From positions 1-38,987 of the forward strand of contig CAMKDG010000021.1 in the NCBI GenBank assembly GCA_946411205.1: 38,987 nucleotides of DNA, in the 5' to 3' direction. A program made the translations under genes and the position numbers. This document shows, piece after piece, positions 17,093 through 25,207 of the stretch (the first letter of the stretch is position 1; each line of letters opens with the position of its first letter). The notes beneath the pieces are model-generated. The model was not told the DNA's origin and did not search any database. It was given only the letters and a program-made list of their open reading frames with translations. This stretch comes from an uncultured Desulfotomaculum sp. Lineage in GTDB: Bacteria; Bacillota; Desulfotomaculia; Desulfotomaculales; Desulfotomaculaceae.

Positions 17093-19048
17093 TTGACTGA
17101 TCGTAATACAAAATTAGCAGATAATCAAATAAACGTGGATGAATTTATGGCCAAATACGATCGGGAATCCGACTACCGTCGTCTAAGCGGTTCTAGCGGT
17201 ATGGCGGTGGCTGTATTGGCTACCGTATTTTCTTTATTCCAGCTATACACAGCCTTTTTTGGTGTGCTAGATGCCCAAATCCAGCGTGCTATTCACTTGT
17301 CTTTTGGGCTAGCGCTGGTCTACATACTCTACCCGACCAAAAAGTCCTGGTCCCGTAGTCGAGTACATTGGTTCGATCTTTTATTGGCTATTCTTTCGGT
17401 TGCCGCCCCGCTCTACGTCGTGATTTGTTATCAAGACCTGGTAATGCGGGCGGGTATTACCACCACCACCGATATGTTGGTGGGAGGAGTAGGGGTATTG
17501 TTTGTCATGGAAGCAGCTCGCCGGGTGGTGGGCTGGCCCATTGTTACTGTAGCCATTTTGTTTCTGGGCTATGCTTTTGCCGGTCCTTACCTTCCCGGTG
17601 CTTTTGCCCATCAGGGAGTTACCATTAATGGTTTGGTGGGACATCTTTTTTATACCACCGAGGGAATCTTTGGTATCCCCTTAGGTGTGTCCTCCACTTT
17701 TATTTTTCTGTTTATCTTATTTGGGGCCTACCTAGAGAAAACTGGTTTGGGTAAGTTTTTCATTGATCTGGCCAACGCCATTGCCGGCTGGGCCAGCGGT
17801 GGCCCGGCTAAGGTGGCGGTACTGTCCAGTGGTTTAATGGGAACTGTATCTGGCAGCTCCGTAGGCAACGTAGCCGGTACTGGTAGTTTAACCATTCCCA
17901 TGATGAAAAAATTAGGCTATCGCCCGGAATTTGCCGGTGCCGTAGAGGCTGCCGCCTCAACAGGGGGGCAGTTAATGCCGCCCATTATGGGTGCCGCCGC
18001 TTTCTTAATGGCAGAGTTTGTGGGCACCCCCTATGTGAACATCGTGAAGGCTGCTGCCCTGCCAGCCTTACTCTACTTCACGGGGATCTGGATCGGTGTT
18101 CACTTGGAAGCGAAAAGAGCTGGTCTTAAGGGAATACCCCGGGAGGAATTGCCCAAAGTTAAGTCCATCTTGGCGGAAAGAGGTCATCTGGCCCTTCCCC
18201 TGATTGGTATTGTTTACCTGTTGGTGTCCGGTCGCTCTCCTATGCAGGCTGCGCTGTGGGCGATTGCTCTATCGATTGTAGCTTCTATGCTGCGCAAATC
18301 TACCAGAATATCCTTACTTGATATTCTAAAGGGTTTAGAAGAGGGGGCCCGGTCGGCTCTGGGTGTTGTTATTGCTTGCGCCACTGCTGGTATCATCATT
18401 GGCGTAGTAACCAAAACTGGCCTTGGCTTAAGTCTGGGCTCCACTCTGATTGATCTGGCTGGTGGTCAATTGCTGCCCACCCTGTTTTTCACTATGGTAA
18501 CCTCAATTATCCTGGGGATGGGTGTACCTACCACGGCTAACTATGTAATCACTTCCACCATTGCGGCACCGATTTTGGTGCAAATGGGAGTTCCCGTGTT
18601 GGCTGCCCATATGTTTGTCTTTTATTTTGGTATTATTGCGGATGTTACACCACCGGTGGCCTTGGCAGCCTTTGCAGGTGCCGGGATTGCGGGAAGTGAC
18701 CCCATGAAAACCGGGGTGCAGGCCTCCAAATTGGCCATTGCCGCTTTCTTGATACCCTATATCTTTGTTTTATCACCTTCATTGCTGCTTATTGATACCA
18801 CCCTTCCCAAAGTGCTTATGATGATGGCCACTTCCCTCATAGGTATGACAGCGGTAGCAGCTGCGATAGCGGGTTATCTGATAACGCCTACCAAATGGTT
18901 CGATAGGATTCTCTTCTTTATTGGTGGCCTAATGCTGATTGACCCGAACCTAATTACCGACTTAGTTGGTATCGGCCTATTAGCGGTTGGCGTTGCCTTA
19001 CAATGGCTCAGAAACCGGCAAGCCAAAACAACGCTCCTTAATGGATAA
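17093..19048 (+). CDS. TRAP transporter fused permease (DctQ-DctM type)
   Basis: A 651-residue membrane protein combining the small four-helix DctQ-like subunit (about residues 35-160) with the large DctM-like subunit (about 170-590), followed by further hydrophobic segments typical of fused TRAP-TAXI permeases. Signature stretches are GSSVGNVAGTGSLTIPMMKKLGY, EAAASTGGQLMPPIMGAAAFLMAEF and GMGVPTTANYVITSTIAAPIL. It would import the substrate of the TAXI protein using an ion gradient. The start is TTG 17093, with AGGAG at 17081-17085 seven bases upstream. Confidence 0.92.
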   Translation: MTDRNTKLADNQINVDEFMAKYDRESDYRRLSGSSGMAVAVLATVFSLFQLYTAFFGVLDAQIQRAIHLSFGLALVYILYPTKKSWSRSRVHWFDLLLAILSVAAPLYVVICYQDLVMRAGITTTTDMLVGGVGVLFVMEAARRVVGWPIVTVAILFLGYAFAGPYLPGAFAHQGVTINGLVGHLFYTTEGIFGIPLGVSSTFIFLFILFGAYLEKTGLGKFFIDLANAIAGWASGGPAKVAVLSSGLMGTVSGSSVGNVAGTGSLTIPMMKKLGYRPEFAGAVEAAASTGGQLMPPIMGAAAFLMAEFVGTPYVNIVKAAALPALLYFTGIWIGVHLEAKRAGLKGIPREELPKVKSILAERGHLALPLIGIVYLLVSGRSPMQAALWAIALSIVASMLRKSTRISLLDILKGLEEGARSALGVVIACATAGIIIGVVTKTGLGLSLGSTLIDLAGGQLLPTLFFTMVTSIILGMGVPTTANYVITSTIAAPILVQMGVPVLAAHMFVFYFGIIADVTPPVALAAFAGAGIAGSDPMKTGVQASKLAIAAFLIPYIFVLSPSLLLIDTTLPKVLMMMATSLIGMTAVAAAIAGYLITPTKWFDRILFFIGGLMLIDPNLITDLVGIGLLAVGVALQWLRNRQAKTTLLNG

Positions 19049-19056
19049 TTAGGACA

Positions 19057-19098
19057 AGGCCCGTTAGCCGAATTGCTCGGTTAATGGGCCTCTTCTTT
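19057..19098 (+). terminator. Rho-independent terminator of the TRAP operon
   Basis: AGGCCCGTTA (19057-19066) pairs with TAATGGGCCT (19082-19091) with one G-U pair, followed by TCTTCTTTT. Confidence 0.7.
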
Positions 19099-19174
19099 TG
19101 CGAGACACAGACACTCTGATACCTGCATAGATTAGATACAAGAGGTATTAACCTGTTGGCAGGAGTGAACGTGT

Positions 19175-20077
19175 ATGAGCAGATACCGAATTATCACCTT
19201 CGATGGCGGGGGTATTCGTGGTGCCTTAAGTGCCAATCTGATAAAACGGTTAAATAATGTGTTTCCCGGGTTGGTCCAAAGCACAGCCTTTTTTGCGGGT
19301 ACGTCTACCGGCTCCTTTATGGCCTTAGGGTTGGCTTATGGCTTAAAGCCGGAGGATTTGGTACATTTATATTCCGAAGAAAGGGCTAAATTTATTTTCA
19401 AAAATAAGCGTGTAGAAGTATTCAAGCCCAAATACGAGAACGATCGCTTAAAGGGAACTTTAAGCACCGTGTTTCCCGACGACCTACGGTTGGAGGATTT
19501 GCAGCGGCATGTATTAGTACCGTCTTTCCGGGTCACCGGCAAGGGGGAACATAAATGGCAGCCTGTTTTCTATCATAATTTCCCGGATTCGCCTTTTTTA
19601 AAGGAAAGGGTTATCGATGTAGCCCTCTGCAGCAGTGCAGCTCCGGTGTATTTTCCTTCTTACCAGAACCATATTGATGGCGGAGTTATTGCCAATAATC
19701 CCAGTACTGCCGCGATAGCTCACACGATCGACACAAACTTTGCCAATCAAATGATGGGAAACATTTGCTTACTATCCTTGGGCACAGGCTTTAGCTCTTT
19801 GCAAATTACCGCCGACACGACAGCGTGGGGAGCCTTTGATTGGGCTCTTAGCACGTCGCCACCCTTTCCGCTGCTAAATGTACTGTTTGACGGAGGATCG
19901 GAGGCGGATGTTTACTACAGTAAACAAATTCTTAAGGATCAATATTTCCGTCTTAATCCCCGGCTGAACAAACCGATTACGCTAGATGAATACAAAAAAA
20001 TACCCTACCTAATTTCCTTGGCGCAAAGCTACAACCTACGCCCCACCCTGACGTGGCTACACCAAAATTGGTTATAG
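19175..20077 (+). CDS. Patatin-like phospholipase
   Basis: A 300-residue lipid acyl hydrolase with the full patatin catalytic set: oxyanion motif DGGGIRG (residues 10-16), nucleophile Ser44 in GTSTG, and Asp168 in DGG of the HIDGGVIANNP block. The family cleaves membrane phospholipids or other acyl esters. There is no signal peptide, so it is probably cytoplasmic. AGGAGTG (19161-19167) lies seven bases before the ATG. It is a lone gene between two terminators. Patatins also act as effectors in CBASS defence, but no nucleotide cyclase gene is nearby, so a housekeeping or lipid-turnover role is more likely. Confidence 0.85.
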   Translation: MSRYRIITFDGGGIRGALSANLIKRLNNVFPGLVQSTAFFAGTSTGSFMALGLAYGLKPEDLVHLYSEERAKFIFKNKRVEVFKPKYENDRLKGTLSTVFPDDLRLEDLQRHVLVPSFRVTGKGEHKWQPVFYHNFPDSPFLKERVIDVALCSSAAPVYFPSYQNHIDGGVIANNPSTAAIAHTIDTNFANQMMGNICLLSLGTGFSSLQITADTTAWGAFDWALSTSPPFPLLNVLFDGGSEADVYYSKQILKDQYFRLNPRLNKPITLDEYKKIPYLISLAQSYNLRPTLTWLHQNWL

Positions 20078-20092
20078 TGGAAGAATTTAGTA

Positions 20093-20130
20093 AAAAGAAC
20101 CAGGCACCCTAGTGGGCTCCTGGTTCTTTT
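20093..20130. terminator. Bidirectional terminator between the patatin and gbsR-like genes
   Basis: A perfect 12-bp stem (AAAAGAACCAGG at 20093-20104 with CCTGGTTCTTTT at 20119-20130) ends in T-runs in both directions. The stop codon of the gbsR-like gene lies in its loop, so the right arm codes for the last residues of that protein. Confidence 0.8.
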
Positions 20131-20657
20131 GGTACATATTCAAAAATTTGATGGGATTCAAAGGTGTCAATCAAGCGGCTTAACCAATTGTAATAGGCAA
20201 GGGCGTTCTTTATCTTCTCAATATCTTGTCCCACAGACTCTCGCAGGTCCTCCGGTAAATCTTCTTTAACAGACAGTTCCTCTAACTCGCAGATTGATTT
20301 TTGCAGGGATTGTACATTATCATCAATGCCCTTACGCCACTTAATCGAGAAATAGTCGATAAAATTTTGATACCAGTCCGGCTCTACTGCGTAATAATCT
20401 TTGCGTGTTCCCTTCATCCAAACCTTGTTGACCATATTTAAATCCAACAGAGTACGCACACCAGTACTCATACTGGTTTTACTCATACCAAGGGCTTCGC
20501 CCATTTCGTCGAGACTCATGGGTTTGTTCTGAAATAGCAGCGTACCGTACAAATGACCGATGGACAGAGTGATGCCATACAAATCAATATTACGTGCTAT
20601 GGAATCAATGGCCCGCTCTCGGGCCTTTTTTATAAGCTGTTCATAATTCTTATCCAT
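20109..20657 (-). CDS. GbsR/MarR-type transcriptional regulator
   Basis: A 182-residue winged-helix regulator of the GbsR branch. The segment ITLSIGHLYGTLLFQNKPMSLDEMGEALGMSKTSMSTGVRTL contains the DNA-binding helices, followed by a wing with the basic MKGTRKDYY and a long C-terminal helical dimerisation part. In Bacillus subtilis, GbsR represses choline uptake and glycine betaine synthesis genes, and GbsR relatives such as OpcR repress betaine-type ABC transporters. This gene is divergent from such a transporter operon, 240 bases away, so it is the likely repressor of opuA. AGGAGGG sits about eleven bases before the ATG. Confidence 0.82.
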   Translation of the reverse strand: MDKNYEQLIKKARERAIDSIARNIDLYGITLSIGHLYGTLLFQNKPMSLDEMGEALGMSKTSMSTGVRTLLDLNMVNKVWMKGTRKDYYAVEPDWYQNFIDYFSIKWRKGIDDNVQSLQKSICELEELSVKEDLPEDLRESVGQDIEKIKNALAYYNWLSRLIDTFESHQIFEYVPKEPGAH

Positions 20658-20765
20658 TGGGGGAATGGCCCTCCTGCATAATTACTGAATAACATTTTAC
20701 TGAGAATATAGTAAAAAGTAAAGCAACACATCGTACAGTATATAATTGAAATTCTAAGTATACGG

Positions 20766-20793
20766 AACTTAACGTTTGTAAAGTTAAAACTTT
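20766..20793. promoter_or_regulatory. Candidate GbsR-like operator with overlapping inverted repeats
   Basis: AACTT..TAAAGTT and AAAGTT-AA-AACTTT (20780-20793) form overlapping inverted repeats in the gap between the divergent gbsR-like and opuA genes. Repressor binding is inferred from the position. Confidence 0.35.
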
Positions 20794-20829
20794 ATCAAGC
20801 ATACGGCTAGAGAGTAACTTATACCAGTT

Positions 20830-20859
20830 TTGTGAAAAAAAACCTTTAAGTTATACAAT
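20830..20859 (+). promoter_or_regulatory. Sigma-A promoter of the betaine transporter operon
   Basis: TTGTGA at 20830-20835 precedes TATACA (20852-20857, 16-base spacer) or TACAAT (20854-20859, 18-base spacer). The start would fall near 20866, 32 bases before the ATG. Confidence 0.45.
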
Positions 20860-20897
20860 AGTAGTTAGAAAGTTTAGACAGGGTAAGAGGTGAATCC

Positions 20898-22130
20898 ATG
20901 ATTAAGATTCAAGTAAAAAATCTAACCAAAATATTTGGTTCCAAGCCAGACAAAGCCATCCAACTGCTGCAGGAGGGCGGGTCTAAGCAGCAGATTCTAC
21001 AAGATACCGGACTTACTGTGGGGGTAAATCAAGCCAGTTTTGCCGTGAATACCGGAGAGGTTTTTGTTATTATGGGACTTTCGGGTAGTGGCAAATCCAC
21101 CCTGGTTCGCTTACTAAATCGTCTTATTGAGCCAACCTGTGGTTCTATTGAAATTGACGGAGAAGATGTGGCTGCCATGTCTAAGGAGCAGTTGCGGGAG
21201 GTAAGAAGGAAAAAGCTCAGTATGGTTTTCCAACGTTTTGCCTTGTTTCCGCATCGGACCGTCTTGGAAAATGTGGAGTATGGCTTGGAAATCCAGGGAC
21301 TGCCTAAAGAGGAACGACGGGAAAAGGCAAAACAAGCCTTGGAGTTGGTGGGTCTGGCTGGCTGGGAAAGCAGTATGCCGGATCAGCTAAGTGGTGGTAT
21401 GCAGCAACGAGTAGGCTTGGCCCGGGCCTTAGCCAATAATCCGGATGTTTTGCTAATGGACGAAGCCTTTAGCGCACTGGATCCCCTAATTCGTAAGGAT
21501 ATGCAGGATGAATTGTTGGAATTACAGTCTTCCATGCAAAAGACCATTATCTTTATTACCCACGACTTGGACGAAGCCTTAAAGATCGGTGATCGGATTG
21601 CCCTGATGAAAGACGGCAAAATTGTTCAGATTGGTACGCCGGAAGAAGTCCTGACCAACCCGGCCAATGAATATGTGGAAAAGTTTGTAGAAGATGTAGA
21701 TATGTCCAAAGTTTTAAATGCGGAGCATGTCATGAAACGGCCAGAAACCATTACCTTGGACAAAGGGCCACGGGTGGCTTTACAACTTATGCGGGACAGC
21801 GGTGTCTCCAGCCTTTATGTGGTGGACAAAAGAAAAACTCTGCTGGGGATCGTGACGGCAGAAGCGGTTTCCCAAGCCAAAGCCGAGGGATTGACCCTGC
21901 AAGACGTCACGGAAACCAACGTTCCTACGGTGAGACCGGATACCAGGCTTCATGATTTATTCGACCTTATTGCCTTTTCGGCGTTACCCTTGGCAGTGGT
22001 GAATGAGGGGGACCGTCTACTGGGAGTGGTGGTACGGGGAGCTGTTCTTGGCGGATTAGCAGGCCGGGTGAAGGTGAAACAGGAACAGCCGTCAGAACAA
22101 TCCTTAGAAAGGGTGAATCTGGTTGGATAA
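20898..22130 (+). CDS. opuAA: Glycine betaine/proline ABC transporter ATP-binding protein (ProV/OpuAA type) with CBS domains
   Basis: A 410-residue ABC ATPase that powers osmoprotectant import. The N-terminal insertion AIQLLQEGGSKQQILQDTG is typical of ProV/OpuAA. Walker A is GLSGSGKST (about residues 60-68), the signature is LSGGMQQRVGLARAL and Walker B is VLLMDEAFSALD. Residues about 285-400 are two CBS domains (SSLYVVDKRKTLLGIV and LPLAVVNEGDRLLGVV), which in OpuA sense ionic strength or cyclic di-AMP. It is the first gene of a three-gene operon; its stop overlaps the TTG start of the permease. The divergent GbsR-like gene is the likely regulator. Confidence 0.9.
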   Translation: MIKIQVKNLTKIFGSKPDKAIQLLQEGGSKQQILQDTGLTVGVNQASFAVNTGEVFVIMGLSGSGKSTLVRLLNRLIEPTCGSIEIDGEDVAAMSKEQLREVRRKKLSMVFQRFALFPHRTVLENVEYGLEIQGLPKEERREKAKQALELVGLAGWESSMPDQLSGGMQQRVGLARALANNPDVLLMDEAFSALDPLIRKDMQDELLELQSSMQKTIIFITHDLDEALKIGDRIALMKDGKIVQIGTPEEVLTNPANEYVEKFVEDVDMSKVLNAEHVMKRPETITLDKGPRVALQLMRDSGVSSLYVVDKRKTLLGIVTAEAVSQAKAEGLTLQDVTETNVPTVRPDTRLHDLFDLIAFSALPLAVVNEGDRLLGVVVRGAVLGGLAGRVKVKQEQPSEQSLERVNLVG

Positions 22131-22977
22131 ATTATTTCCTAAATTACCCCTAGATCAGTGGGTAGAAACTTTGGTTCGGTACTTATGGAAACAGGCCGGT
22201 GGGGGTTTTGATCTAATAAAGATGCTTATTTCCGGGTGGGTAGACTTTTTAGCCTTTCTTTTTATGGGGCTACCAGATTGGGCTATGATTTTGCTATTCA
22301 GTCTACTGGCCTGGTTATTGAGCAAACGTTCCGTGGCAATCTTTACTTTTATTGGTCTATCCTTAGTTAGTAACCTGGGTTATTGGGTCAATACCATGCA
22401 AACCCTGGCCCTGGTGCTAACGGCAGCCCTTATCTCCATTATCCTGGGAATTCCCACCGGTATTATGTGTGCTAGAAAAAAAGCTGTGCGGGATGTGGTA
22501 ATGCCTGTGCTGGATTTTATGCAAACCATGCCGGCCTTCGTTTATTTGATACCCGCAATCTTTTTCTTTGGCATTGGAGAAGTGCCAGGAGTAATTGCTT
22601 CGGTTATCTTTGCTATGCCGCCCACCATCCGTCTAACTAACCTGGGGATTAGGCAGGTCCCCGTTGAACTGGTGGAGGCAGCGGACTCCTTTGGTTCCAC
22701 GGCGGCCCAGAAATTGTTAAAAGTTCAACTGCCGCTGGCGAAGCCCACAATTATGGCCGGGGTAAACCAATGTATTATGTTGTCCCTTTCGATGGTGGTA
22801 ATTGCCTCTATGATTGGTGCCAAGGGGTTAGGAGCGGATGTTTATCGAGCGGTTACGCAGATTAAGATTGGCAAAGGCTTTGAGGCTGGGTTGGCCATTG
22901 TCATTCTGGCTATTATGCTGGACAGGGTGACTCAACATATAGGCAATCATAAAAAAAATAAGGAGGAGAGGGCTTGA
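22123..22977 (+). CDS. opuAB: Glycine betaine/proline ABC transporter permease (ProW/OpuAB type)
   Basis: A 284-residue membrane protein of the BPD_transp_1 family. After an amphipathic N-terminus there are about six membrane segments, and the ProW-like block VMPVLDFMQTMPAFVYLIPAIFFFGIGEVPG leads to the EAA-loop region GIRQVPVELVEAADSFGSTAAQKLLKVQLPLA, which contacts the ATPase. It starts with TTG 22123 inside the last codons of opuAA (8-base overlap), behind GAAAGGGTG, and ends in a 4-base overlap with the binding-protein gene, so the three genes are translationally coupled. Confidence 0.9.
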   Translation: MDKLFPKLPLDQWVETLVRYLWKQAGGGFDLIKMLISGWVDFLAFLFMGLPDWAMILLFSLLAWLLSKRSVAIFTFIGLSLVSNLGYWVNTMQTLALVLTAALISIILGIPTGIMCARKKAVRDVVMPVLDFMQTMPAFVYLIPAIFFFGIGEVPGVIASVIFAMPPTIRLTNLGIRQVPVELVEAADSFGSTAAQKLLKVQLPLAKPTIMAGVNQCIMLSLSMVVIASMIGAKGLGADVYRAVTQIKIGKGFEAGLAIVILAIMLDRVTQHIGNHKKNKEERA

Positions 22978-23837
22978 AGAGAAGAGGAGTGTATTTGTTA
23001 TTAGGGGCACTGATGTTTTCACTGCTATTAGCAGGATGTGGTAGTGAGCAGACTAACACAGTAAAAAAGCAGATCATTGGGATTGATCCTGGTGCCGGCT
23101 TGATGAAGGCTACCGGAAAGGCCATCACGGAGTATCAATTAACGGACTGGGAACTGGTGGAGGGTTCTGGAGCGGCCATGACTGCGGCTCTGACCAAAGC
23201 CTATGAAAATAAAGAACCGATCATTATCACCGGGTGGACTCCCCATTGGAAGTTTTCCAAGTATGATCTCAAATATTTGGAAGATCCTAAGAAGGTCTTT
23301 GGTGAGGCAGAAGATATCAACACCATTGTACGTACCGACCTAAAAAAAGATCATCCCGTGGCCTATGCCCTGCTGGATAACTTCCACTGGGAACCTGCCG
23401 ATATGGAGTCTGTGATGGTAGCCATTCAAGAGGGTAAGGAGCCTACAGTGGCTGCCCGGGAATGGGTAAAGAACAACGAAGCTAAAGTGGATAAGTGGTT
23501 GGTAGACTTGCAACCCGTTCCTGGGGAAAAAATCACTCTGGCCTATGTAGCCTGGGATTCGGAAATCGCCAGCACCAATGTGGTGGCGGTAGCTTTAGAG
23601 AAACTGGGCTATCAAGTGGAACTTAGCCAGGTGGAAGCAGGCCCCATGTGGGCAGGGATTGCTTCTGGGGATGCAGACGCTATGGTGGCTGGTTGGTTGC
23701 CCACCACTCATGCGGATTACTACCAAGAATTTCAAGGCAAATTTGAAGATCTGGGTGCCAACTTGGAGGGTACTAAAATCGGCTTGGTAGTTCCTTCTTA
23801 CATGGAAATTAACTCTATCGAGGATTTAAATAAATAG
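22974..23837 (+). CDS. opuAC: Glycine betaine-type substrate-binding lipoprotein (OpuAC/ProX)
   Basis: A 287-residue lipoprotein with the signal LLLAGC (lipid Cys22). The mature part has the two-lobe OpuAC pattern: IGIDPGAGLMKATGKAITEY near the start, EPIIITGWTPHWKFSKYDLKYLEDP with tryptophans likely to form the aromatic cage for the quaternary amine, and a second lobe beginning KITLAYVAWDSEIASTNVVAVALEKLGY. It delivers glycine betaine, proline betaine or a relative to OpuAB. It starts with TTG 22974, with AGGAGG at 22961-22966. Exact ligand preference cannot be told from sequence. Confidence 0.9.
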   Translation: MKRRGVYLLLGALMFSLLLAGCGSEQTNTVKKQIIGIDPGAGLMKATGKAITEYQLTDWELVEGSGAAMTAALTKAYENKEPIIITGWTPHWKFSKYDLKYLEDPKKVFGEAEDINTIVRTDLKKDHPVAYALLDNFHWEPADMESVMVAIQEGKEPTVAAREWVKNNEAKVDKWLVDLQPVPGEKITLAYVAWDSEIASTNVVAVALEKLGYQVELSQVEAGPMWAGIASGDADAMVAGWLPTTHADYYQEFQGKFEDLGANLEGTKIGLVVPSYMEINSIEDLNK

Positions 23838-23846
23838 ACTTGAGTC

Positions 23847-23873
23847 AGCCCGAGGCCTGTTCTTGGGCTTTTT
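23847..23873 (+). terminator. Rho-independent terminator of the betaine transporter operon
   Basis: AGCCCGAG (23847-23854) pairs with CTTGGGCT (23862-23869) with one G-U pair, followed by TTTTT. Confidence 0.75.
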
Positions 23874-23895
23874 CATGCGAATAATTTGGTAGGCG

Positions 23896-23924
23896 TTTAC
23901 AAAAAGCATTGAGCTTGTTATAGT
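23896..23924 (+). promoter_or_regulatory. Sigma-A promoter of the thiamine operon
   Basis: TTTACA at 23896-23901 and TATAGT at 23919-23924 are 17 bases apart. Transcription would start near 23931, just upstream of the TPP aptamer. Confidence 0.6.
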
Positions 23925-23943
23925 AGTGCTAGAATAAAATAAA

Positions 23944-24040
23944 CTTGGGGAGCCGGGGAGATGTCCTGGCTGAGAGGGTACCAAAGGGTGCCGACCCGTA
24001 AACCTGATCTGGGTAATGCCAGCGGAGGGAGAGTGAGAGA
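23944..24040 (+). promoter_or_regulatory. TPP riboswitch (THI element)
   Basis: The conserved aptamer blocks are in order: GGGGAGCC-like P1/P2 strand, CTGAGAGGGTACC, GACCCGTAAACCTGATCTGG and TAATGCCAGCG. The last two are the most invariant parts of the THI box. Thiamine pyrophosphate binding would favour the terminator at 24060-24087. The genes behind it are all thiamine uptake or activation genes, as expected. Confidence 0.95.
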
Positions 24041-24059
24041 GATGGCTGTTGACCATACT

Positions 24060-24087
24060 AAAGCTACCCGACAGGGTAGCTTTTTTT
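24060..24087 (+). terminator. Attenuator terminator of the TPP riboswitch
   Basis: AAAGCTACCC (24060-24069) pairs with GGGTAGCTTT (24074-24083) around a 4-base loop, followed by a T-run. It lies between aptamer and first gene, so it is the expression platform. Confidence 0.9.
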
Positions 24088-24154
24088 ATTTTTGAAAAGT
24101 GACGTAGAACAAAAGAAAAAATGTCGCTACGCGTCATTGTAAGGAGGGCTACTT

Positions 24155-24442
24155 ATGCCGATAGTAAACCTTGCTTTACAAGTTGTGCCTAAAGTAAATA
24201 ACGGTAATTCCTATGCTGTGGTGGATAAGGCCATTGAAGTGATTCAACAAGCCGGCGTCAAATACGAGGTGGGGGCCATGGAAACCGTGATGGAGGGAGA
24301 ACTGGACCACTTGATCGAAATTGCTAAAAAGGCCCAAGAGGCCTGCATAACAGCAGGAGCTTTGGAAGTATTAACCTACATAAAGATCCAATACCGGCCC
24401 GAAGGGGTGTCTATGGATGAAAAGTTGGCGAAATATCGCTAG
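24155..24442 (+). CDS. Thiamine-binding protein of the MTH1187/YkoF-like family
   Basis: A 95-residue cytoplasmic protein of the MTH1187 (DUF77, COG0011) family. The features are the ferredoxin-like fold pattern with VNLALQVVPKVNNGNSYAVVDKAIEVIQQAGVKYEVGAMETVMEG and a C-terminal IKIQYRP strand. Members bind thiamine or its pyrimidine moiety, often as tetramers, and are frequently encoded with thiamine transporters. It is the first gene after the TPP riboswitch and overlaps the permease gene by 26 bases. A ribosome binding site (AGGAGG) lies about nine bases before the ATG. Confidence 0.85.
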   Translation: MPIVNLALQVVPKVNNGNSYAVVDKAIEVIQQAGVKYEVGAMETVMEGELDHLIEIAKKAQEACITAGALEVLTYIKIQYRPEGVSMDEKLAKYR

Positions 24443-25196
24443 GGGTGATTGGAACACCTTTTTATTACCAACCAGCACCTTGTTGGGGGTTCTGATTATC
24501 TGGGAGGTAGTGGTAAAGATAACTGCCATAGAGAAGTGGTTGCTGCCAGCGCCCAGTGCGATCCTGAAAGCCCTCTGGTCGGTAAAAGAATTAATTTGGC
24601 AGCACAGCCTGCAAACCATGCAAGAAACCTTCTTGGGTCTAGCCCTGGCGGTAGTGGTGGGGGTGACTATTGCTACCGCTATTGATTGGTCCGAAACGTT
24701 GAAAAAGGCCGTATACCCACTGATTATTGCTTCCCAAACCATCCCGATCATTGCCGTGGCACCGCTGCTGATTATCTGGTTTGGTTACGGCCTGTTGCCC
24801 AAGGTATTGGTGGTGGCGTTGGTCTGCTTCTTTCCCATTTCAGTCAACCTCATCGATGGTTACCGCCTAGTAGAACCAGATATGCTGCGCCTGATGTCGG
24901 CCATGGGTGCCGAACGGTGGCAAATTTTTCGTATGGTTAAGCTTCCGGCGGCAATGCCCTTTTTTTTCTCCGGCTTGCGTATTGCCGGTACCTATAGCGT
25001 CATGGGAGCTATCATCGGTGAGTGGTTAGGTGCCAGTCGGGGTCTGGGCATTTTTATGACCCGATCCTCCCAATCCTTTCTTACTGACCGGGTTTTTGCT
25101 ATCATTATTGTGATCACCATTCTCAGTCTAGCGATCTTCCTACTGGTAGAAGGACTGGCCAAATTGACCATGCCCTGGCATGATCAGCGGAAGTAA
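24417..25196 (+). CDS. ABC transporter permease for thiamine or a thiamine precursor (ThiX-like)
   Basis: A 259-residue BPD_transp_1 permease with about six membrane segments. The pattern is that of the SsuC/TauC/ThiX branch: LLPAPSAILKALW near the start and the EAA loop MSAMGAERWQIFRMVKLPAAMPFFFSGLRIAGTYSVMGAIIGEW. The start at ATG 24417 lies inside the preceding gene, with GAAGGGGTG at 24401-24409 as ribosome binding site. The TPP riboswitch upstream and thiamine diphosphokinase downstream indicate thiamine, HMP or formyl-amino-HMP as substrate. It is followed by a REPIN-like repeat before the binding-protein gene. Confidence 0.85.
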   Translation: MKSWRNIARGDWNTFLLPTSTLLGVLIIWEVVVKITAIEKWLLPAPSAILKALWSVKELIWQHSLQTMQETFLGLALAVVVGVTIATAIDWSETLKKAVYPLIIASQTIPIIAVAPLLIIWFGYGLLPKVLVVALVCFFPISVNLIDGYRLVEPDMLRLMSAMGAERWQIFRMVKLPAAMPFFFSGLRIAGTYSVMGAIIGEWLGASRGLGIFMTRSSQSFLTDRVFAIIIVITILSLAIFLLVEGLAKLTMPWHDQRK

Positions 25197-25207
25197 ACAC
25201 AAGGTAA

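Noticed and set aside
19175-20077. Patatin as CBASS effector CapV
   Set aside because: No CD-NTase cyclase or CBASS accessory gene lies next to it; both sides are closed by terminators.
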